In this document: piece by piece, positions 8,363-17,390 of the stretch
How the letters are laid out: each line of letters begins with the position of its first letter
Position numbering within the stretch: position 1 is the stretch's first letter
Origin: Nanchangia anserum
GTDB taxonomy: Bacteria; Actinomycetota; Actinomycetes; Actinomycetales; Actinomycetaceae
Direction of reading: 5' to 3'
Assembly (NCBI RefSeq): GCF_015240065.1
Contig: NZ_CP060506.1
Location: 1,302,001-1,366,000 of the forward strand
Length of the DNA stretch: 64,000 nt
Made by a program: the position numbers and the translations under genes
Notes under the pieces: model-generated
Databases searched by the model: none
What the model saw: only the letters and a program-made list of their open reading frames with translations
Told to the model about the DNA's origin: nothing

Positions 8363-11269
8363 TTACTTCTCCTTCGGCACCACGACGTTCACCAGCTTAG
8401 GCGCCCGCACGATGGTCTTCAGCGGATCGCGACCGTCCAGCGCGCGCACAACCGGCGGGGCAGCCAGGGCCTGGGCCTGCAGCTCCTCGGCGTCGATCGA
8501 GGGCGAAACCTCGATGCGGTACTTGACCTTGCCGTTGATCTGGACGACACACGTGACGGTGTCGTCCTCCAACAGGGTCGGGTCGACGACCTCGGGGAAC
8601 GGGGTGTGCACGAGCGTGCCCTCGTGTCCCAGGCGCGCCCACAGCTCCTCGGCGATGTGAGGGGCGATGGGGGCGACCATGAGGATGAGCGGCTCGATCG
8701 CCGCGCGCGGCACCTTCGGCAGCGACACGAGGTGATTGTTCAAGACAATCATCTTCGCGATGGCCGTGTTGATGCGCAGGTTGTTGTATTCCTCGGTGAC
8801 GTCGGCAATCGTGCGGGCAACGAGCTTCGCCGTCTCGCGCGAGGGCGCGTCATCGACGACCGTGACCTCGCCCGTCGCCTCGTCGATGACGTTGCGCCAC
8901 AGCCGCTGGCAGAAGCGATACGAGCCGACGACGGCGCGCGTCTCCCACGGCCGCGACATGTCGAGGGGACCCATCGACATCTCGTAGAGGCGGAACGTGT
9001 CGGCCCCGTAGGTCGCGCACATGTCGTCGGGGGTGACGATGTTCTTCAGCGACTTGCCCATCTTGCCGTACTGACGCTCGACGGGTTGGCCCTGCCACGT
9101 GAACCCGTCGGTCTCGTCGCCCTCGACCTCGTCGGCGGGAACGTACTGGCCGCGCGAATCGACGTAGGCGTAGGCCTCGATCATTCCCTGGTTAAACAGG
9201 TGGTGGAACGGTTCCTTCGCCGAGACGATACCGAGGTCGTAGAGGACCTTCTGCCAGAACCGGGCATAGAGCAGGTGGAGGACCGCGTGCTCGACGCCAC
9301 CGACGTACAGGTCGGCGCCGCCGCCGGGCTTGCCCTCGCGCGGCCCCATCCAGTAGCGCTCGGTCTCGTCGGCGACCAGCCGGGCATCGTCGGCGGGATC
9401 GAGGTAGCGGATCTCGTAGTAGCACGAACCCGCCCAGTTCGGCATGGTGTTCGTGTCGCGATAATAGGTTTGCAGGCCCTCGCCCAGGTCGAGCTCGACC
9501 CTCACCCAGTCCTCGGCGCGCGTGAGCGGCGAGGCCGGCTGCGAGTGCGCATCATCGGGATCGAACGTGCGCGGCGTGAAATCGTCGAGCTCGGGCAGCT
9601 CAATGGGCAGCATCGACTCGGGCAGCGCGTGAACGCGCCCGTCTTCGCCGTGGACGACGGGGAACGGCTCGCCCCAGAAGCGCTGGCGCGAGAACAGCCA
9701 ATCGCGCAGACGATAGGTCGTCGTCGCCTCGCCCAGCCCGCGCTGTTCGAGCCACGTTGTCATCGCGGCGATCGCGTCGGTCTTGCCCAGGCCGTTCAGC
9801 GAAATCTCGTCGTTCGCCGAGTTCTCGATGACGCCATCGCCGGTCCACGCGGTCTCGCCGTCCCACTCGTCACCGGGCGAGATCGTCGTGATGATGTCGA
9901 GGTCAAAGCGCTTGGCAAATGCCCAGTCGCGGTCGTCATGAGCGGGCACCGCCATGATCGCGCCGGTGCCGTATCCCATGAGGACGTAGTCGGCGACGAA
10001 AATCGGCGTCGGACGGCCGTTGACCGGATTCGTCGCGTAGATGCCGGTGAAGACGCCGGTCTTCTCGGTGCTGTCCTCGCTGCGTTCCTTCTCGGTCTTC
10101 GCTCGCGCCTGGGCGCGGTAGGCATCGACGGCCTCGGCCGGGGACGCGTATCCGCCGGTCCACGCCTCACGCGTTCCCTCCGGCCACGCCGCGGGCACAC
10201 GCAGGTCGGTACCGGCCGCGTCGGGGGCACCCACCAGCGGGTGTTCGGGCGCAATGACCATGAACGTCGCGCCGAACAGGGTGTCGGGTCGGGTCGTGTA
10301 GACCTCAAGGTCGCTCGCCTCGCGACCATCGCCGGCGGGAACGCCGAAACGCACGGTCGCGCCGTGGGACTTGCCGATCCAGTTGCGTTGCATCGTGCGG
10401 ACCTTGTCGGGCCAATCGACGAGGTCGAGGTCTTCGGCCAGGCGGTCGGCATAGGCCGTCATCCGCATCATCCACTGGCGCAGCTTGGTCTTGAACACGG
10501 GGTAGTTTCCGCGTTCGGAACGCCCCTCGTTGGTCACCTCTTCGTCAGCGAGGACCGTGCCCAGACCCGGGCACCAGTTGACGGGTGCCTCGCTGACGTA
10601 GGCCAGACGGTACCCGTCGAGGATGCGGGCGCGCTCGCGCTCGTCGAGATCGGCCCAGGCGCGGCCGTCGGGCGTGGGGCGCGTGCCCCGGGCGAACTCC
10701 TCGACGAGCTCACTGATGGGACGAGCCGTCCCGGTCGAACCGTCGGCGTGTGGAGCCTCGGGGTCGTACCACGAGTTGAAAATCTGTAGGAAGATCCACT
10801 GCGTCCACTTGACGTAGTCGGGATCGGTCGTCGCGAACGAGCGACGCAGGTCGTGAGAGAGACCCAGGCGAGCCAGCTGAGACTTGATGTTCGCGATGTT
10901 GTCGCGCGTCGTGATGGCCGGATGCTGGCCGGTTTGAACGGCGTACTGCTCGGCCGGCAGGCCAAACGCGTCGAACCCCATCGTGTACAGGACGTTCTTA
11001 CCCTGCATGCGGTTGTAGCGGGCGACGACGTCGGTCGCGATGTAGCCGAGCGGGTGGCCGACGTGCAGTCCCTTGCCCGAGGGATAGGGGAACATGTCAA
11101 GGAGGAAGAACGGCGGGTGCTCGGCCAGGGGGCCGGCAAGGGTGCCGGTTGGATTGTCCGCATGGAAGGACCCCTCATCGCTCCATCGAGCCTGCCACGC
11201 CTGCTCGATGCGCCCGGCCAGTTCGGCCGTGTAGCGATGCGCCGTCTGGTCGATTGCGCCCTCGGTCAT
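8363..11269 (-). CDS. leuS: Leucyl-tRNA synthetase
   Basis: Class I aminoacyl-tRNA synthetase charging tRNA-Leu. The 968-residue protein has the HIGH equivalent HVGHPLGY at residues 69-76, a connective editing domain ([19 protein letters not shown], then [10 protein letters not shown]), the KMSKS loop in the form GKMGKSLKN around residue 735, and the C-terminal anticodon-binding helical domain ending [11 protein letters not shown]. The ATG at 11269 has GAGGGG upstream. Length is normal for high-GC Gram-positives. It is followed at 18 bp by the epimerase gene. Confidence 0.97.
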   Translation of the reverse strand: MTEGAIDQTAHRYTAELAGRIEQAWQARWSDEGSFHADNPTGTLAGPLAEHPPFFLLDMFPYPSGKGLHVGHPLGYIATDVVARYNRMQGKNVLYTMGFDAFGLPAEQYAVQTGQHPAITTRDNIANIKSQLARLGLSHDLRRSFATTDPDYVKWTQWIFLQIFNSWYDPEAPHADGSTGTARPISELVEEFARGTRPTPDGRAWADLDERERARILDGYRLAYVSEAPVNWCPGLGTVLADEEVTNEGRSERGNYPVFKTKLRQWMMRMTAYADRLAEDLDLVDWPDKVRTMQRNWIGKSHGATVRFGVPAGDGREASDLEVYTTRPDTLFGATFMVIAPEHPLVGAPDAAGTDLRVPAAWPEGTREAWTGGYASPAEAVDAYRAQARAKTEKERSEDSTEKTGVFTGIYATNPVNGRPTPIFVADYVLMGYGTGAIMAVPAHDDRDWAFAKRFDLDIITTISPGDEWDGETAWTGDGVIENSANDEISLNGLGKTDAIAAMTTWLEQRGLGEATTTYRLRDWLFSRQRFWGEPFPVVHGEDGRVHALPESMLPIELPELDDFTPRTFDPDDAHSQPASPLTRAEDWVRVELDLGEGLQTYYRDTNTMPNWAGSCYYEIRYLDPADDARLVADETERYWMGPREGKPGGGADLYVGGVEHAVLHLLYARFWQKVLYDLGIVSAKEPFHHLFNQGMIEAYAYVDSRGQYVPADEVEGDETDGFTWQGQPVERQYGKMGKSLKNIVTPDDMCATYGADTFRLYEMSMGPLDMSRPWETRAVVGSYRFCQRLWRNVIDEATGEVTVVDDAPSRETAKLVARTIADVTEEYNNLRINTAIAKMIVLNNHLVSLPKVPRAAIEPLILMVAPIAPHIAEELWARLGHEGTLVHTPFPEVVDPTLLEDDTVTCVVQINGKVKYRIEVSPSIDAEELQAQALAAPPVVRALDGRDPLKTIVRAPKLVNVVVPKEK

Positions 11270-11330
11270 GCGACATTCCCCTCGTGTGTGATGCTCCTGT
11301 CGGCCAGCCTCACATTAGCGCACATACACC

Positions 11331-11366
11331 TCGGGGCAGGAACCGGTCCGCCCGGCCCTGCCCCGA
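11331..11366 (-). terminator. Hairpin terminator downstream of dps
   Basis: TCGGGGCAGG pairs perfectly with CCTGCCCCGA across a 16-base loop. It lies between the dps stop and the leuS start, reading leftward with dps. No T run is obvious, as in many GC-rich actinobacterial terminators. Confidence 0.6.
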
Positions 11367-11379
11367 TCGTGCGTGTGGC

Positions 11380-11820
11380 TTACTTGCCCTGAGCGCGCAG
11401 CATCCACGCCTGCTTCTCGAGGTTGCGGCAGATGCCGATGAGGAGGTCGCCGGTCAACGGATCGGCCTCGTCAACGGCGTCAAGGGTGGCCTTGATCGTC
11501 TCGGAGACGCTCAGGAGGTCGGCCTCCATCTGCTGGTAGACCTTGTCGGTCGACAGGATGCCTTCGGCCACGGGCTGAAGCGTCGTCGTCTTCGCGACCG
11601 TCTCGGCGCGCCCGTCGGGGGCCGTGCCGATCGTGATGAGGCGCTCAGCGGCCTCGTCACCGTCGAGGCGGACCTGGTCAATGATCTCGTCGAGGTGGAG
11701 GTGGAGCGAACGGAAGTTATCGCCCTGAATGTTCCAGTGCATCTGCTTGCCGCGCAGGGACAGCTCGATGAGGTCGACGACCGCCTGCTGCAGAGCCTGT
11801 TCCACGGTGACCTTAGCCAT
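11380..11820 (-). CDS. dps: Dps-family ferritin-like protein
   Basis: 146-residue four-helix ferritin-like protein that forms dodecamers storing iron and shielding DNA. The ferroxidase-site pattern is visible: KQMHWNIQGDNF (His) followed by LHLHLDEIIDQVRLDGDEAAERL (Asp/Glu; read in two parts). I place the start at the ATG at 11820 because AAAGGA lies seven bases upstream and the protein then begins MAKVTVEQALQQ at the family position; the longer frame to 11937 has no supporting features. A terminator hairpin follows. An AT-rich stretch around 11880-11920 is the likely promoter region; a possible TTGATT -35 is seen there. Confidence 0.92.
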   Translation of the reverse strand: MAKVTVEQALQQAVVDLIELSLRGKQMHWNIQGDNFRSLHLHLDEIIDQVRLDGDEAAERLITIGTAPDGRAETVAKTTTLQPVAEGILSTDKVYQQMEADLLSVSETIKATLDAVDEADPLTGDLLIGICRNLEKQAWMLRAQGK

Positions 11821-12011
11821 GTCTATTCCTTTCTCACGCGTCTCGGTTTCCCGACTGATGCCCTCAACACTACTCCTTTTCTGGAATAAATCAAGTTTTC
11901 TGAGTGACTCCAGATTATTGAGGTCGCCCTCGCCCATCGGTTCTCACCCTTCGTTTACCCAGGCACACCTACGACGCCTCCCCGACGGGGCCGGCACCTT
12001 AGAGTGGAGCC

Positions 12012-12449
12012 ATGGAGACGGTTTTTACCCAGATCATCAACGGCAGCATTCCTGGCACCTTCGTGTGGGCTGACGAGACCTGCGTGGCATTCGCGACCAT
12101 CGAACCCGTGCAGCCAGGCCACCTCCTCCTCGTTCCGCGCGAGCCGGTGGAATCCTACTGGCAGGCTCCGCCCGAGACGGTCGCCCACATGGCCCGCGTT
12201 GCCCAGATCATTTCGCGCGCGCAGCTGGAGGCGTGCGGCGGTGCTCGCGTCGGCCAGATCGTCGCCGGCTTCGACGTCCCCCACCTGCACATCCACCTCA
12301 TCCCGTTGCGCGACCAGTCGCAGCTGCGCCTCGACGGCGCTACGCCCGGCGATCCGGAGGACATCGCCGAGGCGTGCGAGCGGATCCGCGCCGCGCTGCG
12401 CGCCGCCGGCGAGACCGACCACGTCTGCGAGGCGGCACCCGGTGCCTAG
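12012..12449 (+). CDS. HIT family hydrolase
   Basis: 145-residue histidine triad protein. The triad HLHIHL at residues 91-96 forms the nucleotide-phosphate binding and catalytic site, and the FTQIINGSIPGTFVWAD start is typical of HINT-type members, which hydrolyse nucleoside phosphoramidates or dinucleotide derivatives. The true substrate is not inferable. The gene is alone on this strand and converges on the DtxR gene so tightly that the stop codons share the tetramer CTAG. Confidence 0.9.
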   Translation: METVFTQIINGSIPGTFVWADETCVAFATIEPVQPGHLLLVPREPVESYWQAPPETVAHMARVAQIISRAQLEACGGARVGQIVAGFDVPHLHIHLIPLRDQSQLRLDGATPGDPEDIAEACERIRAALRAAGETDHVCEAAPGA

Positions 12450-13129
12450 GCGCGCACCCACACCGCCTGGGCGGCCTGCGGTGCCAGCTCGAGACTGTCC
12501 ACACCCCCGTCGCCCACCTCGACGACGATGGTCCCGGCATACTCGCGCTCCTCGGCGATGCACACAGTGATGCCCGGGCGGACGCCGTGCTCCTCGAAGA
12601 ACCTCAACAGCGCGGGCTCGTGATCGGAGATCCGCAATACGACGGACGAGCGCCCCTGCCCCAGCTTGGTCAGGTCGACATACGCCGGGTAATCAACCGC
12701 ACCACCAGCCGAGGGAATGGGATCGCCGTGGGGATCGGTGGCCGGATGGCCGAGTTCGGCATCCATGCGCTCGATGAGGCGATCACTCACCGCATGCTCG
12801 AGCGCTTCAGCCTCCTCATGCACCTCGTCCCAGTCGTAGCCCAACCGCGCATGCAGGTAGGTTTCGACGACACGGTGGCGGCGAATCATGACGAGTGCGC
12901 GTTCCTGCCCAGCCGCGGTCAACTCGACACCACGGTAGGGGGTGTGCTCGACCAGGCCGGCGTCGGCGAGGCGCCGCACGGTCTCCGACGCCGTCGACGC
13001 CGTCACCCCCACGCGGGCAGCCAACCCCGTCACCGATATCGGCTTGCCGCCCCACTCCGTCGCCGAATAGATGTGCTTGACGTAGTCCTGGGTGACGGCC
13101 GAGTCCCACGCGCGCGCCGACGCGCTCAC
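12446..13129 (-). CDS. DtxR/MntR-family metal-dependent regulator
   Basis: 227 residues. N-terminal winged helix (QDYVKHIYSATEW, then ISVTGLAARVGVTASTASETVRRLADAGLVEH), a dimerisation/metal-binding domain (RRHRVVETYLHARLGYDWDEVHEEAEALEHAVSDRLIERMD; its His, Glu and Cys-free pattern fits MntR/IdeR), and a C-terminal FeoA/SH3-like domain (VRPGITVCIAEERE). Such proteins repress iron or manganese genes when metal-loaded. I set the start at the GTG at 13129, which overlaps the VKOR stop (GTGA); longer frames read antisense into VKOR. Translation is therefore coupled to the upstream VKOR gene, an unusual pairing. Confidence 0.9.
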   Translation of the reverse strand: MSASARAWDSAVTQDYVKHIYSATEWGGKPISVTGLAARVGVTASTASETVRRLADAGLVEHTPYRGVELTAAGQERALVMIRRHRVVETYLHARLGYDWDEVHEEAEALEHAVSDRLIERMDAELGHPATDPHGDPIPSAGGAVDYPAYVDLTKLGQGRSSVVLRISDHEPALLRFFEEHGVRPGITVCIAEEREYAGTIVVEVGDGGVDSLELAPQAAQAVWVRA

Positions 13130-13752
13130 AGCACCAACGCCACCTTGTCGGCCAGACCGACGGCGACCGTCGCGATGATCGCCGCGTAGACGACGATGAC
13201 GATGAGCCACCGCGCCTGCAACAGAATCCGCCGCATTCCCTCGGGCGAACCGGCTCGGCGGGTGCGCGCCAGATGCGACCACACGATGCAGGTCAGGGGG
13301 ATCGTCACCACCCACACGACGAGGCAATACGGGCACAGCGAGCGGAAGGTGGTCACTGACAGGTAGAGGAACCACACGATCCACACGCACCCGGCCAGGC
13401 ATCCAAGCCCGATGAGCCCCCACAGCAGCCGCGGAACGCGCCGCCCGCAGGCGAGCACGATGGCGATGCCGAGGAACAGGGCGAATCCGATCGTCCCCAC
13501 CAGCGCGTTGGGCACCCCGAAGAGGTGCCCCTCCGGAGCCTGCAACGAGGACGAGCATCCGATCAGCGGATTGACGTCACACGCGAGGCTCGCGTCCGGG
13601 TGGGAGGCATAAAAGACGCCGGTGCGCAGCAGCAGCGCCGAGGCGATCGTCCCGATGAGGGACAAGGCGACGAGGCCGAGCGCACTAGCGCGGCGAATCC
13701 CGCCAGCTAGCTCCCGCTCGCTCGGTGCTAGGGGGTCAACGTGGGTCGTCAT
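13126..13752 (-). CDS. Vitamin K epoxide reductase (VKOR) family protein
   Basis: 208-residue membrane protein with four to five helices. It carries both redox motifs of bacterial VKOR: the periplasmic-loop pair C58 and C66 (ACDVNPLIGCSS) and the active-site CPYC at 140-143. In actinobacteria VKOR takes the place of DsbB, reoxidising a DsbA-like thiol oxidase with quinone as acceptor, so it supports disulfide formation in exported proteins. The downstream DtxR-family gene overlaps its stop by four bases. Confidence 0.92.
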   Translation of the reverse strand: MTTHVDPLAPSERELAGGIRRASALGLVALSLIGTIASALLLRTGVFYASHPDASLACDVNPLIGCSSSLQAPEGHLFGVPNALVGTIGFALFLGIAIVLACGRRVPRLLWGLIGLGCLAGCVWIVWFLYLSVTTFRSLCPYCLVVWVVTIPLTCIVWSHLARTRRAGSPEGMRRILLQARWLIVIVVYAAIIATVAVGLADKVALVL

Positions 13753-13864
13753 ACGGCTCCTCCGCGCGCTGATGTGACAGATCGATCCTCACTTTAGCGG
13801 CCGTCGCGAGCACGCGCCCGCCACGGCCCCGCCTGTGACTTCCAGCGCACTAGGGCCGAGCGAT

Positions 13865-13894
13865 TTGCCGCACCGCGGGCGATGCCACTACAGT
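13865..13894 (+). promoter_or_regulatory. Sigma-70-type promoter for the tRNA-Lys pair
   Basis: TTGCCG, an 18-base spacer, then TACAGT, ending 17 bases before the first tRNA-Lys gene. Position and orientation fit a stable-RNA promoter. Confidence 0.6.
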
Positions 13895-13911
13895 GAGTGT
13901 GCGTTCGCAAG

Positions 13912-13984
13912 GCGCCACTAGCTCAACTGGCAGAGCAACTGACTCTTAATCAGTGGGTTCGGGGTTCGAGTCCCCGGTGGCGTA
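13912..13984 (+). tRNA. tRNA-Lys (anticodon CTT), copy 1
   Basis: 73-nt cloverleaf: acceptor GCGCCAC/GTGGCGT (the first pair is G-U), anticodon arm CTGAC TCTTAAT CAG with CTT, and T arm around GGTTCGAGTCC. No encoded CCA; discriminator A. Identical to the copy 26 bp downstream and probably in one transcript with it. Confidence 0.97.
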
Positions 13985-14010
13985 CGACGATCTTCGATCG
14001 TTGCTTGTTT

Positions 14011-14083
14011 GCGCCACTAGCTCAACTGGCAGAGCAACTGACTCTTAATCAGTGGGTTCGGGGTTCGAGTCCCCGGTGGCGTA
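14011..14083 (+). tRNA. tRNA-Lys (anticodon CTT), copy 2
   Basis: Exact duplicate of the preceding 73-nt tRNA-Lys(CTT) gene, separated by a 26-base spacer with no promoter of its own. A strong intrinsic terminator follows six bases later. Confidence 0.97.
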
Positions 14084-14088
14084 CAGGT

Positions 14089-14117
14089 ACCGCCCCTCCG
14101 TGTGAGGGGCGGTTTTT
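14089..14117 (+). terminator. Rho-independent terminator after tRNA-Lys pair
   Basis: ACCGCCCCTC pairs with GAGGGGCGGT across a five-base loop (CGTGT) and is followed by TTTTT. This is a canonical intrinsic terminator ending the two-tRNA transcript. Confidence 0.9.
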
Positions 14118-14149
14118 CTATCCATCTTCGCTGCGCGCACACATACGAC

Positions 14150-14177
14150 GCGGGCGACCCCGGCCGGGGTCGCCCGC
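14150..14177 (-). terminator. 28-bp perfect palindrome downstream of glpR
   Basis: GCGGGCGACCCCGG is followed directly by its own reverse complement, a perfect 28-bp palindrome. It lies 21 bp after the stop of the leftward membrane-protein gene and faces the tRNA terminator, so it is most simply the terminator of the glp-rimJ-glpR transcript. It lacks a T tract. Confidence 0.55.
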
Positions 14178-14198
14178 ATGACGTTCCTATGTGGATTC

Positions 14199-15296
14199 TC
14201 AGTCCCCGACGCAGCGACGCGTGATGATGTCGTCGACGCTGAACTGGACTCGCCCACCAGCCGCGACTTCAGCGGACGTCATCGGCACGCCCTCGGGCGT
14301 GACCGGACGCGTGGGCCTAAACGGGATCCGGGCGGCGACCTCGCTGCGCTGCTGGCGCAGCAGTTCCTTCGTGTCGATGTCAGAGGACTGGATCATCGGG
14401 CGCATCGGGGTCATCACGCGTGGCAGAGGCATGGGAGTCAGCGGCTTCGAGAAGGGATCGGTGACTGACTCGCTCGCCTTCGCGCGCGGCACAGAAACAG
14501 CGACGGACTCGTCGTCGCTCGCGGCGTCGACGTGAGCAACCTTCGCCCGCGGCGCCGGCCCAGCCGTCGCGGCGACCTCGCGGTTGTCCTCGGCGTCGCG
14601 GCTCGGAGCGTCCTGGTTCATCGGCGTCAGCTGGATGACCTGACCCTCGCCAGCCGCTGATACCGCCTCAGCGTCATCGGCGCGGCGGCCCTTCAACGCT
14701 CCCCTGGCGGAGTCCAGAGCCGCGTGGCCAAGGTCGCGCGAGGCCCGCGAGTCACGCTGGGCACGCTCACCCGTGCGCGCCTCGTGACGCAGGCGCTCAA
14801 TGCGCGCCTCCATGATGGCGTCGTTATCTCGGCCGACCTTTGTCGCTCGCGCGCCGAGCACGAGGGTGGCGACGAGCGCGGCGAGCGGGACTGCGACCCA
14901 GCCCCACGCGAGGACGCTCGTCGCGGCCAACACGGCCAGCACCGCGGCGGCGACCGTCAGCGCCACCGCCAGCGCGAGGCGCCGCTTCGCGGCTGCCGCT
15001 CGCCGAGTAATCGAGGCGGCGTAACGAGCGCGCTCGTCAGCCAACGCCGCCAGGCGTCCCTGCTGTGTTCCTTGACCCATCGTTCGTCCTTTTCGCCCCT
15101 GGTGGATCACCCCACCGCCCGTCGCGTGAACTCCTCGGTGCATCAGGCCGGATGTATCCAGCACGTGCTCGCGACCGGGAACCCGGCTCGCCGCCCGAAC
15201 CTCGCTTTGCCGAAGTTTCTCGATGAGAAAACAGGGAAAAACCACGACAGCGCCCAACAGGCCACATGCAGCAACAACGAGGCCCAGAAAGTTCAC
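14199..15296 (-). CDS. GlpR-like membrane protein (partner of Glp)
   Basis: 365 residues: an N-terminal membrane helix (about 3-25) followed by FLIEKLRQSEVRAASRVPG, a basic coiled region, two more membrane helices (about 105-150), then a long charged, disordered C-terminal tail with PMPLPRVMTPMRPM. Its place after moeA/glp and rimJ matches the actinobacterial order in which the third gene encodes the membrane receptor GlpR, reported in Corynebacterium to recruit the gephyrin-like protein Glp to the division site. I therefore infer a cell-division role; sequence similarity alone is weak. Starts with GTG at 15296; an internal start near MGQGTQQ would lose the first helix. Confidence 0.6.
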   Translation of the reverse strand: MNFLGLVVAACGLLGAVVVFPCFLIEKLRQSEVRAASRVPGREHVLDTSGLMHRGVHATGGGVIHQGRKGRTMGQGTQQGRLAALADERARYAASITRRAAAAKRRLALAVALTVAAAVLAVLAATSVLAWGWVAVPLAALVATLVLGARATKVGRDNDAIMEARIERLRHEARTGERAQRDSRASRDLGHAALDSARGALKGRRADDAEAVSAAGEGQVIQLTPMNQDAPSRDAEDNREVAATAGPAPRAKVAHVDAASDDESVAVSVPRAKASESVTDPFSKPLTPMPLPRVMTPMRPMIQSSDIDTKELLRQQRSEVAARIPFRPTRPVTPEGVPMTSAEVAAGGRVQFSVDDIITRRCVGD

Positions 15297-15420
15297 GTCA
15301 CCCAGGCTAAGCGACGCAAGAACACGTACGCGCGAGGAGAATCGGTGTGTTGTCTTTTACCACACTTACTCACCGCATGAGAAAGTCACAGAAGCCACAT
15401 ACGCCCCGCATTCCTCATGC

Positions 15421-16095
15421 TTATCGCCCACGCGTCAGTGCGTGCACAAAACCGCCCTCGGGAATATCTTCGGCCGTGAGGGCAAAAGAGACGTGGTCTG
15501 CCCAGTGCGACCCGATGTGAATGTAGCGTCGACGCACGCCCTCGTGGCGCATTCCCAGCTTGCGCGCCAGCCCCAACGAGGGGGCATTCGACGGACAGAT
15601 ATTGATTTCGACACGATGCAAACCGAGATCGACAAATGCGACGTCCAACGCCATCGATAAGGCGAGCGTCATGATGCCACGACGGGCAACAGACTCACTC
15701 ACCCAATACCCAATCGCCCCCGAGTGGCACGCGCCGCGAACGATATCGAAAATTGTGATCTGGCCGATCTGTTCATCATCGACGCACACGGCAAGCGGCA
15801 GCAACAACTGCCGCCGCACGAGGCCGCGCGCATAGCGCGCGTATTCGCTCATGCTCGGCACCGTCGTGGGATAGCCGGGCGCGACGGTCGCATCCCACGG
15901 CGCCAGCCAGCGGCGGTTATCGAGACGCACCCGCTCGACGGTGGCGAAGTCCTCGCCGCGCATCTCACGAATGCTGACGGTGCTGATCGTGTCCGCGCCA
16001 GAGCGGATGAGGCCGCGCCCAACGACGTTCTCTTCACGCGCCTCGAGGGGAGGATGGGTGGTCTGCCACCACCAGTCGCCGATGCGCGTGCTCAA
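15421..16095 (-). CDS. rimJ: GNAT acetyltransferase, RimJ-like
   Basis: 224 residues with a GNAT fold of the RimJ/RimL type: STVSIREMRGEDFATVERVR at the first strand, WLAPWDAT, the acceptor-site region IGYWVSESVARRGIMTLAL (pyrophosphate-binding loop, here ESVARRGIM), and NAPSLGLARKLGMRHEG. Family members acetylate N-terminal amines of ribosomal or other proteins. The start is difficult: no ATG or GTG lies upstream of the first strand, and I chose the TTG at 16095, which overlaps the glp stop as TTGA and implies translational coupling. The ATG at MRGEDF would truncate the fold. The middle gene of glp-rimJ-glpR. Confidence 0.82.
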   Translation of the reverse strand: MSTRIGDWWWQTTHPPLEAREENVVGRGLIRSGADTISTVSIREMRGEDFATVERVRLDNRRWLAPWDATVAPGYPTTVPSMSEYARYARGLVRRQLLLPLAVCVDDEQIGQITIFDIVRGACHSGAIGYWVSESVARRGIMTLALSMALDVAFVDLGLHRVEINICPSNAPSLGLARKLGMRHEGVRRRYIHIGSHWADHVSFALTAEDIPEGGFVHALTRGR

Positions 16096-17300
16096 TCGAG
16101 GACCATGCAGTAGAACTCGTCGCCGGCGTTGACGTGAGTGACGTCTTCGGGGACCACCGCGAGCGCGTTCGCGCGCGCGAGCGCGGACAGGAGGAGTCGA
16201 TCGTGGTCGCCGGTGAGAACGGCGTCGTAGCCGGCGTCGGGGGTTCCCGTGACGCGGACGCGAACGAATTCGCGTCGCCCGGCCGGCGATTCCCATCCGC
16301 GGTCGACCTTCGCCATGATGGCGGGGCGGTAGTAGTCGGTCCAGCCCGCCATCTTGCGCAGGGCGGGTCGAACGAAGATCTCGTAGCCGATCTGAGCCGC
16401 GACGGGATCGCCGGGGAGGCAGAAGATGGGCACGCCCTCGACGGTGCCGATGCCGAATTGCTTGCCCGGGGTCATGGCGACGTTGTCGAAGCGAACGGTG
16501 CCCAGCGGCGAGAGGACCTCCTTGACGGTGTCCCCCGCCCCGTAGGACAGCCCACCGGTGGTGACGAGAACGTCGGCGCGCACGAGCTGATCGTGGAGGA
16601 CGCGGCGCAGCGTGTCGTGTTCGTCGGGGACAGCCGCGACGCGGAACGTCTGGGCGCCGGCGTCGGCGACGGCGCAGGCGAGCGCGTGGCCGTTGGCGTC
16701 GAAGACGGTGCCGATCCCGCCGGCTTGGCCGGGTTCGACGAGTTCGTCGCCGATGGAGACGACGACGACGCGGGGCTTGGGGTGCACGCGCACGCGCAGG
16801 CGACCGACTCCGGCGAGGAGGGCGACCTGGCGCGCATCGATGCGCATGCCCGAGGTGAGAATTTCCGTGCCCTGGCTGACGTCTTGGCCGCGGCGCAGGA
16901 TGTTCGAGCCGACGGGGACCTCGCCGTGAATGGAGACGCGGCGCATGTCCTGGTCGGTCGTTTCCAGGGCGACGACGGTGTCGGCTCCGGCCGGGATGGG
17001 TGCGCCCGAGGCGATCCGCATTGCGGCTCCGGGGATCAGGGAGGCCGGGGAGGTGTCGCCTGCGCGCAGCTCGCCGAGTACCTCGAGAGTGGCGGCCTCC
17101 GTGGGACGGGCGCCAACGATGTCGTGGGAGCGCACCGCGTAGCCGTCGCACGTCGCCTGGTCGACGACAGGGCGATCGAAGGGGGCGACGACATCTTCGG
17201 CCAGCACGCAGCCGACGGTGTCGGGCAGAAGCACGTCGAGGGGCGCGAGCGGCGCGACCTGTTCCAGACAGAGATTGAGATGTTCGGCAACCGTGCGCAT
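16092..17300 (-). CDS. glp: MoeA/gephyrin-like molybdotransferase (Glp)
   Basis: 402 residues with the MoeA domains in order: N-terminal region with APFDRPVVDQATCDGYAVRS, domain III with GAPIPAGADTVV, the MoCF catalytic domain (VVVVSIGDELVEPG, DANGHAL, VLVTTGGLSYGAGDTVKEVL, MTPGKQFGIG, CLPGDPVAA) and a C-terminal beta domain. MoeA inserts molybdate into molybdopterin, but in corynebacteria the copy in this gene order (Glp) binds FtsZ and the membrane protein GlpR in cell division. Both readings remain open; synteny favours Glp. Good GGAG before the ATG. Its stop overlaps the rimJ start. Confidence 0.85.
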   Translation of the reverse strand: MRTVAEHLNLCLEQVAPLAPLDVLLPDTVGCVLAEDVVAPFDRPVVDQATCDGYAVRSHDIVGARPTEAATLEVLGELRAGDTSPASLIPGAAMRIASGAPIPAGADTVVALETTDQDMRRVSIHGEVPVGSNILRRGQDVSQGTEILTSGMRIDARQVALLAGVGRLRVRVHPKPRVVVVSIGDELVEPGQAGGIGTVFDANGHALACAVADAGAQTFRVAAVPDEHDTLRRVLHDQLVRADVLVTTGGLSYGAGDTVKEVLSPLGTVRFDNVAMTPGKQFGIGTVEGVPIFCLPGDPVAAQIGYEIFVRPALRKMAGWTDYYRPAIMAKVDRGWESPAGRREFVRVRVTGTPDAGYDAVLTGDHDRLLLSALARANALAVVPEDVTHVNAGDEFYCMVLD

Positions 17301-17390
17301 ATGGTCTCCTTCCGCAGCCTGGCACCCACGTCAACCGGCCTCAGGATACCCGACACATCGGCGCCAGCGAGCGCGTGGGACACTGGCCCC

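Noticed and set aside
7580-10789. A rightward open frame of 1,069 codons
   Set aside because: It is antisense to the unmistakable leuS and epimerase genes, has Arg/Asp/Val/Gly-rich low-complexity composition and no domain; long antisense frames are routine at this GC content.
11821-11937. 39-residue N-terminal extension of Dps
   Set aside because: The ribosome binding site and the family N-terminus place the start at 11820; the extension covers the AT-rich promoter region.
13912-14083. Duplicated tRNA-Lys genes as an integration scar
   Set aside because: Both copies are complete and identical, with a shared promoter and terminator; an ordinary tandem tRNA pair.
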